Shown here: positions 56,780-64,000 of the stretch, piece by piece
Layout: each line of letters starts with the position of its first letter
Position numbering within the stretch: the stretch's first letter is position 1
Origin: Pseudomonadota bacterium
Lineage (GTDB): Bacteria; Desulfobacterota; Desulfobulbia; Desulfobulbales; JAHJIY01
Assembly: GCA_018823175.1 (NCBI GenBank)
Contig: JAHJIY010000040.1
Span: forward strand, 80,888 to 144,887
Direction of reading: 5' to 3'
DNA length: 64,000 nt
Translations under genes and position numbers: made by a program
The notes under the pieces: generated by a model
Told to the model about the DNA's origin: nothing
Database searches by the model: none
The model's input: the letters and a program-made list of their open reading frames with translations, nothing else

Positions 56780-57215
56780 CGATCACCGGTCCCAGCCGTA
56801 AGGTTGATAGGGTAAAATGCTTACGATGGCGTCCTTCCTGCCAATTGACATCAACAGATACCGAATACAACATCAGTTTGGCCCGGCTGTTGTCGACATC
56901 ATCGGCTCGATTCGGTTCAACCACCGCACTCCACCGGTAACCATCGGCAAGTTCCCCTGCTTGCGTTTCCCCGACAACCAGATCAGCCAGCAGGATTTCC
57001 TCCATTTTTTCCCTGGCGTAAAATACCGCCCGCAGATAATTTTTCGACAGTTCACCGGAGCGTAAGCCGCCGGAAAAAAGTTGTAAAATAACGGTGATAC
57101 TGATCGCCACGATCATCATGGCCACCAGAATTTCCATCAGGGTAAAACCCTTGCCATCCCGTAATTGCGCACAACGGGAAAATCCGGGTTGAGCTTTATC
57201 ATCAATCGGTGACAT
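56760..57215 (-). CDS. gspI: Type II secretion minor pseudopilin GspI
   Basis: GKGFTLMEILVAMMIVAISITVILQLFSGG; start reassigned to MSPIDDK. Confidence 0.88.
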   Translation of the reverse strand: MSPIDDKAQPGFSRCAQLRDGKGFTLMEILVAMMIVAISITVILQLFSGGLRSGELSKNYLRAVFYAREKMEEILLADLVVGETQAGELADGYRWSAVVEPNRADDVDNSRAKLMLYSVSVDVNWQEGRHRKHFTLSTLRLGPVIDADNPS

Positions 57216-57720
57216 CGACAATCCCTGTAATAAAATCGATCTGCAAACGATAGGGGCTCTTCCGCTTGCCTTGCAGCAAAATAACACCCCCGCTGCTGTT
57301 GCCGGCCGGATAAAAATAGAGCGGAAACTCCTGTTCGATGTTTTCGCCACTGGCGGATATCGCTTCCAGCAGACGAATTTTCTCCGGCAACTGATAGACC
57401 TTGCCCCCCGGATCGGCCGAGTCTGTTTTTTTTCTTTCAGCACTGACCTCACCAATCTGGTCAACAGCCAGCTCCAGGACCACCCGGTTTAAGGAGAGAT
57501 CAAAGGTCACCACCCTGGTCTGCTGCTCTGAAACCGCCTGGTTTCTGGCATAGCGCAGGATGGTGGCAATTTTTTTCACCGCGCTTCTGGCCTGCATGCT
57601 GCTCAACGTCCCGCCGAATCTAGGCACAACCAGACCGGTGACCAATCCGATCAGCAAGAGTACGATCATCACTTCCAGCAGGGTAAAACCGTTTTGCGGT
57701 CCAGACAGAGATTTTTCCAT
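57202..57720 (-). CDS. gspH: Type II secretion pseudopilin GspH
   Basis: NGFTLLEVMIVLLLIGLVTGLVVPRF; RYARNQAVSEQQTRVVTFDL. Confidence 0.88.
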   Translation of the reverse strand: MEKSLSGPQNGFTLLEVMIVLLLIGLVTGLVVPRFGGTLSSMQARSAVKKIATILRYARNQAVSEQQTRVVTFDLSLNRVVLELAVDQIGEVSAERKKTDSADPGGKVYQLPEKIRLLEAISASGENIEQEFPLYFYPAGNSSGGVILLQGKRKSPYRLQIDFITGIVDVTD

Positions 57721-57754
57721 TATTTTACAAGAGTTTTCTCAGCAGAATGAAAAC

Positions 57755-58987
57755 TTAAAACGGCAAGTCATTGATGCTGAAGATTGCCATCAGCATGGTG
57801 ATTACAATAAAACCGATCAGCAGACCCATGGCCAGAATCATAACGGGCTCAAGCATGCCGATAAATTGTTTGATCAGATTACGGACAATCTTTTCGTAAT
57901 TATCCGCCACCCGGAGAAGCATGGCGTCCAGGCGGCCGGTTTCCTCACCAACCATGATCATCTGGATAGCCAGCGCCGGAAAAACCCCGATATCCGCCAG
58001 CGGCCCGGCCAGCTTTTCACCCTCTTTTACTCGACGATGGACCTTCTCAAGGGCTTCGGCAATCACCCGGTTGGTCAAAATATTACGGACCAGGTCAAGG
58101 GCCTGCAGGATCGGCACACCACTATGAACCAGGGTGCCGAGGGTCCGACTGAAGCGGGCGACCTCGATCTTTCGGGTCAGATCCCCGACCATCGGCATCC
58201 GTAATTTCAGGCCGTCGAGGCGATAGCGGCCCTGCTCGCTCCGGGCATACTTTTTAAAGGCATAGATCCCGCCGGTAATCACGATTGCGATCAGCCACCA
58301 CCATGCTTTCAACCCGGCGCTGAAGGAAAGCAGCAGTTGCGTGGCGAGCGGAATTGACTGCCCCATGTTCTCAAAAATCACCGAAAAACGGGGCAGAACG
58401 AAGGTCAGCAGCACAATGATCGAAACACCGCCAACCCCGGTGAGAAATGCGGGGTAAAGCATAGCGGAAGCGATGTATTCCTTTAGTTCCTGGGCCGTTT
58501 CCAGGAATATGGCCATTCTGGCCAGAACATCTTCCAGGACACCACCAGCCTCACCGGCTTTTACCATACTGACATAAAAACGGCTGAAGACCTTGGGCTG
58601 TTTGGCCAGGGCATCGGACAGGTAATGACCTTTCTCCACGGAATGGAGAATGTCGGTAATGATCGCCCGAAATGGCTTACTGCCACAGGCATCGACCAGG
58701 ATAGTCAGAGAACGGTCCAGCGGCAGACCGGCGCTGAGCAGAGCGGCCAGATCCTGGGTAAAGAGCATGGTATCTTTTGGCGAAATACGGGAAGAAAGTA
58801 ACGGCAGAGAAAATGAGAGCCCCGCCCCCTTGCCCCTACCGCTTTTTTTCTCGGCGACCCGAATCCTGATCGGGATATAGCCCATGGCATCAAGTTCATC
58901 CGCCACCGCCTGTTGGTCGACCGCTTCCAGGACACCTTTAATGATTTTGCCGCCCTGATCGGTCGCGTTATAAGAGAAAGTAGCCAT
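57755..58987 (-). CDS. gspF: Type II secretion inner-membrane platform GspF
   Basis: FTQDLAALLSAGLPLDRSL; ARFSRTLGTLVHSGVPILQALDLV. Confidence 0.95.
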   Translation of the reverse strand: MATFSYNATDQGGKIIKGVLEAVDQQAVADELDAMGYIPIRIRVAEKKSGRGKGAGLSFSLPLLSSRISPKDTMLFTQDLAALLSAGLPLDRSLTILVDACGSKPFRAIITDILHSVEKGHYLSDALAKQPKVFSRFYVSMVKAGEAGGVLEDVLARMAIFLETAQELKEYIASAMLYPAFLTGVGGVSIIVLLTFVLPRFSVIFENMGQSIPLATQLLLSFSAGLKAWWWLIAIVITGGIYAFKKYARSEQGRYRLDGLKLRMPMVGDLTRKIEVARFSRTLGTLVHSGVPILQALDLVRNILTNRVIAEALEKVHRRVKEGEKLAGPLADIGVFPALAIQMIMVGEETGRLDAMLLRVADNYEKIVRNLIKQFIGMLEPVMILAMGLLIGFIVITMLMAIFSINDLPF

Positions 58988-58996
58988 TGCAGATCA

Positions 58997-60514
58997 TCAA
59001 CTCGCCAGGGTTACCCGCAATACCTCGGAGACGGTTGTGCGCCCTTCCCGCACCATGCGCCAGCCGTCCTGAAGGAGAGTGACCATGCCTCGGGCCAGCG
59101 CGGTTTCCTTAATTTTCTCGGTGCTCGATTTGCGATCGATCTCCTTTCTGATCGCCTCATCCACCGGCAGATATTCAAAAATTGCGGTCCGGCCTTTATA
59201 TCCGGTATGACGGCATTCTTCGCACCCGCTGCCGTGGTAGAAAGTCATGTCGGCGATTTCCTCGGCCGAAAACGGCATGGTCTTTAAAAGTTTAGGGTCC
59301 GGCTCGGTTGGTTCCTTGCAAAAGGGGCAGATCAACCGCACCAGCCTCTGGGCCAGAACGGCGAGCAGAGTGGAGCTGAGCAGATAATTTTCCACCCCCA
59401 TTTCAAGCAGCCGGGTGATGGCGCCGGGTGCATCATTGGTGTGCAGGGTACTGAACAACAGGTGACCGGTCAGGGCCGACTGAATAGCGATCTCAGCGGT
59501 CTCCTTGTCACGGATTTCACCGATCAGAATAATATCGGGGTCCTGGCGAACAATAGAGCGCAGACCGCCGGCAAAGGTAAAACCAATTTTGGGATTGACC
59601 TGAATCTGATTGATCCCCGCCAGTTGATATTCTATGGGGTCCTCCATGGTCATTATTTTATAGGAGGGCAGATTGATTTTATCCAGAGTGGTATAAAGGG
59701 TGGAGGTCTTGCCGCTGCCGGTCGGACCGGTCACCAGAATCATGCCGTATGGCTGATGAATGACCTTATCGTATTCTTCCTGTAGTCGTTCGGGAAAACC
59801 GATCTGGGCCAGATCGAGAATCAGCGACTCACGATCAAGAATCCGCATGACCAGGCTCTCGCCGTGATGGGTCGGAATGGTCGAAACCCGAAAGTCTATC
59901 TCCCGACCGTCCACTTTAAGTTTAATCCGCCCATCCTGGGGACGGCGGCGTTCGGAGATATCAAGCTTGGCCATGATCTTGATCCGGGAAATGATCGCGG
60001 CCTGCAACCGGGAAGGAGGCGACTCAACTTCCCGGAGCAATCCGTCCAGCCGGTATCTAACCCGGAAGGTGTATTCAAATGGTTCAAAATGAATATCACT
60101 GGCCTTTTCTTCCACTGCCTGGCCGATGATCCGGTTGACCAGACGGATGATCGGCGCTTCCTGGGCCAGATCACGGAGTCGACTTTCATTCTCTTCAACT
60201 TCCGTAACGATTTCGGAAATATCCCGATCAGCTTCCTCAATAATATTATCTATTGACTGGCTGTGGATTCCGTACAATCTTTCAATGGCTTCCAGAATAT
60301 CCTCAGCCTGGCCGTAGACGGCCTGAACCTGGCAATGATAGGCCAGTTCAAGGCTTTCGATGGTGGTATGATCTCTGATATCGGCAATGGCGATCTCAAG
60401 GATACCCTCGCGCATGGACAGGGGAACAAACTTCGCCTGCCTCATATATTTGAGTGAGAGGTTTTCCAGGACCAGAGGTTCCCGGGGATATCTATCGTAT
60501 GGCAACTGGGTCAT
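58997..60514 (-). CDS. gspE: Type II secretion ATPase GspE
   Basis: GPTGSGKTSTLYTTL; CPFC...CEECRHTGYKGR tetracysteine; LLFSTLHTNDAPGAITRLLEMG. Confidence 0.96.
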   Translation of the reverse strand: MTQLPYDRYPREPLVLENLSLKYMRQAKFVPLSMREGILEIAIADIRDHTTIESLELAYHCQVQAVYGQAEDILEAIERLYGIHSQSIDNIIEEADRDISEIVTEVEENESRLRDLAQEAPIIRLVNRIIGQAVEEKASDIHFEPFEYTFRVRYRLDGLLREVESPPSRLQAAIISRIKIMAKLDISERRRPQDGRIKLKVDGREIDFRVSTIPTHHGESLVMRILDRESLILDLAQIGFPERLQEEYDKVIHQPYGMILVTGPTGSGKTSTLYTTLDKINLPSYKIMTMEDPIEYQLAGINQIQVNPKIGFTFAGGLRSIVRQDPDIILIGEIRDKETAEIAIQSALTGHLLFSTLHTNDAPGAITRLLEMGVENYLLSSTLLAVLAQRLVRLICPFCKEPTEPDPKLLKTMPFSAEEIADMTFYHGSGCEECRHTGYKGRTAIFEYLPVDEAIRKEIDRKSSTEKIKETALARGMVTLLQDGWRMVREGRTTVSEVLRVTLAS

Positions 60515-60646
60515 AAGGGTTTCTTTATTGCAAGATACATTCGTAATATTAAAGACATAATTATCAATCTACGCAAGACCTTTCTTAAATCCTGCCGGCC
60601 AATATTTCCCGGCCGCAAAATAAAAATTCATCAGCCGGGACTATCT

Positions 60647-61720
60647 TCAGACATAATTCTGTGCAAGCCAATCTTGATAACTCCCATCCATCACCTGCCG
60701 CCACCATGATTCGTTTTGCAGATACCACTCAACCGTTTTGCGAATGCCGGTTTCAAAAGTCTCCATTGGCTGATAACCCAACTCAGCCTTAATCCTGGTG
60801 GCATCAATGGCATACCGGCGGTCATGGCCGGGCCGATCCTTGACATGGGTCAGAAGGTTCAGATGGGGAGCGCCTTTAGGGTGATGCTGGTCCATCAACT
60901 CACAAACCAAAGTGACGATATCGATATTGGTCCACTCGTTATTGCCCCCGATATTATAGGTCTGGTCGACCTTGCCCTGATGAATGATCAGATCAATCCC
61001 GCGATTATGATCATCGACATAGAGCCAATCCCGAATCTGTTTGCCATCGCCATAGATCGGTAAGGGCTTGCCGTCAAGACAGTTAGCGATCACCAGGGGG
61101 ATCAGCTTCTCCGGGAACTGATAAGAACCATAGTTATTCGAGCAGTTACTGATCGTGGTATTCAGACCATAGGTATGATGATAACTGCGCACGATATGAT
61201 CCGAGGAGGCTTTACTGGCGGCATAAGGCGAATTGGGCAGATACTGATTTTTTTCAGTAAAGGCTGCGGCATCCGGTTCCAAAGTGCCGTAGACCTCATC
61301 GGTTGAGACATGATGAAAACGATGGGGCCGCGCCCCCTGCTCAAGCCAGACCCGACGGGCCGCCTTGAGCATCGAATGGGTCCCTTCGATATTCGTCTTT
61401 ATAAATGCGTCCGGGCCGAGGATTGAACGGTCGACATGGGATTCCGCCGCAAAATGGACAATGGTGTCGATCTGTTCGGCAGCCAGCAATTGTTCGACCA
61501 GGTCAGTATCCAGAATATCGCCATGGACAAAGCGAAACCGGGGATTAGACTCAACGGCGGCAAGGCTGGCCCGGTTTCCGGCATAAGTGAGGGCATCGAG
61601 CACCACCACCCGCTGCTCGGGATACCTGGCAAGCCAGTAATGAACAAAGTTGCTGCCGATAAATCCGGCCCCGCCGGTGACCAGGAGATTTTGCGTGGTA
61701 TGATTCACTGCTCTTTCCAT
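60647..61720 (-). CDS. rmlB: dTDP-glucose 4,6-dehydratase
   Basis: LVTGGAGFIGSNFVHYWL; HVSTDEVYGTL; SPYAASKASSDH. Confidence 0.95.
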   Translation of the reverse strand: MERAVNHTTQNLLVTGGAGFIGSNFVHYWLARYPEQRVVVLDALTYAGNRASLAAVESNPRFRFVHGDILDTDLVEQLLAAEQIDTIVHFAAESHVDRSILGPDAFIKTNIEGTHSMLKAARRVWLEQGARPHRFHHVSTDEVYGTLEPDAAAFTEKNQYLPNSPYAASKASSDHIVRSYHHTYGLNTTISNCSNNYGSYQFPEKLIPLVIANCLDGKPLPIYGDGKQIRDWLYVDDHNRGIDLIIHQGKVDQTYNIGGNNEWTNIDIVTLVCELMDQHHPKGAPHLNLLTHVKDRPGHDRRYAIDATRIKAELGYQPMETFETGIRKTVEWYLQNESWWRQVMDGSYQDWLAQNYV

Positions 61721-62589
61721 TTTTTTAAGACGATATCAAGTCCAATCCGCCAATCGGGCTGCGAGATGCCCAGTTCCCGCGCGATCTTTTGACAATCCAA
61801 TACCGAGTTTAAGGGACGTTGGGCCGGAGTCGGGTACTCGGCGGTGGTGATTGCCTCCACCCTTGGCCGCTGATCAAGCATTTCCAGTTTTACCGCCTGC
61901 TCAAAAATGACCTCGGCAAAACCTTGCCAGGTGGTGGTCGGTTGACCGCTGTAATGATAGGTCCCCCAGGCGATCTTTTCCCCATTCCGCAGGCGGACAA
62001 CAAGATCAAGCAGAGTGCCGGCAATCGCCCCGGCCCAGGTAGGCCCGCCGCGCTGATCCGCCACAATCCTTAAGAAATCACGCTCCCGGCCCAGACGGAG
62101 CATGGTCTTGACGAAATTATTACCGCTGGCGCCAAAGACCCAGGATACCCGGAGAATAAAATGCTGCTCCAAAATAGAGGCAACGGCCTGATCACCCTCC
62201 CCTTTACTCTTGCCGTAGATACTTTGAGGAGAGCAAAGATCTGTTTCAAGATAAGCCCCTTCCTTGCGCCCGTCAAACAGGTAATCGGTGGAAATATGAA
62301 ACAAGGGAATCTGGCGCTTGGCACAGGCCTCGGCCAGATAGGCCGCGCCATCCCGATTGATCGCATAGGCAAGTTCCGGTTCGGACTCGGCCTTATCGAC
62401 CGCAGTATAGGCTGCGGCATTGATCACGATATCAGGCCGCTGGACCTGAAAAAAACTGTTCACCGCCTGCGACCGGCTGATATCGAGCTCAGCCCGGCCC
62501 GCCGCCAAAATCTGCAATCCGAGTTCCTTGCCTTGCGCCACAAGTTCGGAACCAACCTGACCTGTAGCGCCGGTGACCAGGACTCTCAT
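61705..62589 (-). CDS. rmlD: dTDP-4-dehydrorhamnose reductase
   Basis: VLVTGATGQVGSEL; VINAAAYTAVDKAE; STDYLFDG. Confidence 0.95.
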   Translation of the reverse strand: MRVLVTGATGQVGSELVAQGKELGLQILAAGRAELDISRSQAVNSFFQVQRPDIVINAAAYTAVDKAESEPELAYAINRDGAAYLAEACAKRQIPLFHISTDYLFDGRKEGAYLETDLCSPQSIYGKSKGEGDQAVASILEQHFILRVSWVFGASGNNFVKTMLRLGRERDFLRIVADQRGGPTWAGAIAGTLLDLVVRLRNGEKIAWGTYHYSGQPTTTWQGFAEVIFEQAVKLEMLDQRPRVEAITTAEYPTPAQRPLNSVLDCQKIARELGISQPDWRIGLDIVLKKWKEQ

Positions 62590-63152
62590 GATGGAGTTCC
62601 TGCATAATGAGGCAGCAGAGTAGACGGCTGGTCTTGCAGGGCAATATTATTGCGATCCTTTTCAGAAAGCCGGACATCGGTAATCGGCCATTTGATACCA
62701 ATCGCCGGATCGTTCCAGAGAATCCCCTGTTCCGATTGGGCATGATAATAATCGGTACACTTGTAAATAAAGTCGGCAACCTCGGTGAGCACCACGAAAC
62801 CGTGGGCAAATCCCGGCGGCACATACAACATCCGCATGCTCTCTTCATCCAGGGTAATGCCGTACCATTGACCGAAGGTCGGGGACCCGCTGCGCACATC
62901 AACCACCACATCAAAAACCGCGCCCCGCGCCACCCGCACCAACTTGCCCTGGGGCTGAGTCAACTGATAATGTAATCCCCGCAGGACCCCGCGACTGGAA
63001 CGAGAATGGTTGTCCTGGACAAACCGCGCCCTGATCCCAAACTCATGGAGAGTGTCCTCCCGGTAGGTTTCTAAAAAGAAACCACGGCTATCACCATGGA
63101 GCTTTGGCTCCAGGACAACTACTCCCGACAGTGGAGTTTCAACCGCCTTCAT
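62586..63152 (-). CDS. rmlC: dTDP-4-dehydrorhamnose 3,5-epimerase
   Basis: [33 protein letters not shown]. Confidence 0.95.
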   Translation of the reverse strand: MKAVETPLSGVVVLEPKLHGDSRGFFLETYREDTLHEFGIRARFVQDNHSRSSRGVLRGLHYQLTQPQGKLVRVARGAVFDVVVDVRSGSPTFGQWYGITLDEESMRMLYVPPGFAHGFVVLTEVADFIYKCTDYYHAQSEQGILWNDPAIGIKWPITDVRLSEKDRNNIALQDQPSTLLPHYAGTPS

Positions 63153-64000
63153 AGTCGAATATCACCTTTCAAAAGATCCAGCAGATATTTGCCATAGCCA
63201 TTCTTGGCCAGTGGTTTTGCCAACTTTTTGAGTTCACTGGCGGTAATGTATCCATTGCGATAAGCGATCTCTTCCGGACATGCGACCTTGAGACCTTGAC
63301 GCTCTTCTATGACCTGCATGAAGTTGGAAGCCGAAAGTAACGAATCATGGGTACCGGTATCCAGCCAGGCAAAACCGCGCCCCATAACCTCAACCGTCAA
63401 CTCGCCCTGCTTAAGATAAATCTTGTTGATATCGGTGATCTCAAGCTCACCACGGGCCGAGGGCTTGATCTGCTTGGCATACTCCACGACACGATTATCA
63501 TAAAAGTATAGTCCGGTGACCGCATAATTACTCTTGGGCTTTAATGGCTTCTCGTCCAGATCAACCGCCCGGTCATTTTGATCAAAGGTCACCACCCCGT
63601 AACGCTCAGGGTCCCTGACATAATAGCCAAAGACCGTGGCCCCGCTCTCCTGCTCTGCCGCATGTTGCAGCATATGCTCCATCCCGTGGCCATAGAAAAT
63701 ATTATCGCCCAGGACCAGGGCGACAGAATCATCGCCGATAAACTGCTCACCGATAATAAAGGCCTGGGCTAGGCCGTCGGGTGAAGGTTGGACCGCATAT
63801 TGAATCTCCAGGCCCCATTGCTGACCAGTACCAAGCAAGAGTTGAAAAGCCGCCTGATCCTGCGGAGTGGTAATGACCAGAATCTCCCGGATTTCGGCCA
63901 ACATCAGGACCGACAAGGGATAATAGATCATCGGTTTATCGTAGACCGGCATCAGCTGTTTACTGACCGAAAGGGTCAGGGGGTAAAGTCTTGTTCCGGA
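63149..64000 (-). CDS. rmlA: Glucose-1-phosphate thymidylyltransferase (5' end outside window)
   Basis: [30 protein letters not shown] reads through to the window edge. Confidence 0.95.
   Translation of the reverse strand, partial: SGTRLYPLTLSVSKQLMPVYDKPMIYYPLSVLMLAEIREILVITTPQDQAAFQLLLGTGQQWGLEIQYAVQPSPDGLAQAFIIGEQFIGDDSVALVLGDNIFYGHGMEHMLQHAAEQESGATVFGYYVRDPERYGVVTFDQNDRAVDLDEKPLKPKSNYAVTGLYFYDNRVVEYAKQIKPSARGELEITDINKIYLKQGELTVEVMGRGFAWLDTGTHDSLLSASNFMQVIEERQGLKVACPEEIAYRNGYITASELKKLAKPLAKNGYGKYLLDLLKGDIRL

Overview
This 64 kb window is a chromosomal segment of a Gram-negative bacterium. Gene content and repeat types suggest a Desulfobacterota/deltaproteobacterial-like organism, but that is inference. 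From left to right it contains: (i) housekeeping genes (GGDEF protein, M48 peptidase + LemA, tag, YaiI, RNase H-like, DUF2132, DoxX-like) interrupted by a 73-bp inverted repeat family; (ii) an accessory island at ~7-12.8 kb with three consecutive XRE-antitoxin-toxin modules in various states of decay, an orphan Rhs tip and toxin fragments; (iii) an ECF sigma/anti-sigma cluster with two near-identical ECF-type promoters; (iv) a large O-antigen/surface polysaccharide locus (16-43 kb) with Wzm/Wzt, a Wzx-like flippase, several glycosyltransferases and an FdtA/B/C-like amino-sugar cassette; (v) secreted proteins, including a probable TGase-elicitor-like protein and a large surface protein; (vi) a type II secretion operon gspE-F-H-I-J-K-L-M-C-D with no visible gspG; (vii) rmlB-D-C-A, with rmlA running off the window. 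The most distinctive signals are the tandem tripartite toxin-antitoxin modules and a family of 7-bp tandem repeat arrays that cap gene 3' ends, mostly in the orientation whose sense strand is rich in stop codons. Several MITE-like palindromic elements also supply stop codons or C-termini of neighbouring genes. All family calls come from reading the translations by eye; no searches were run.
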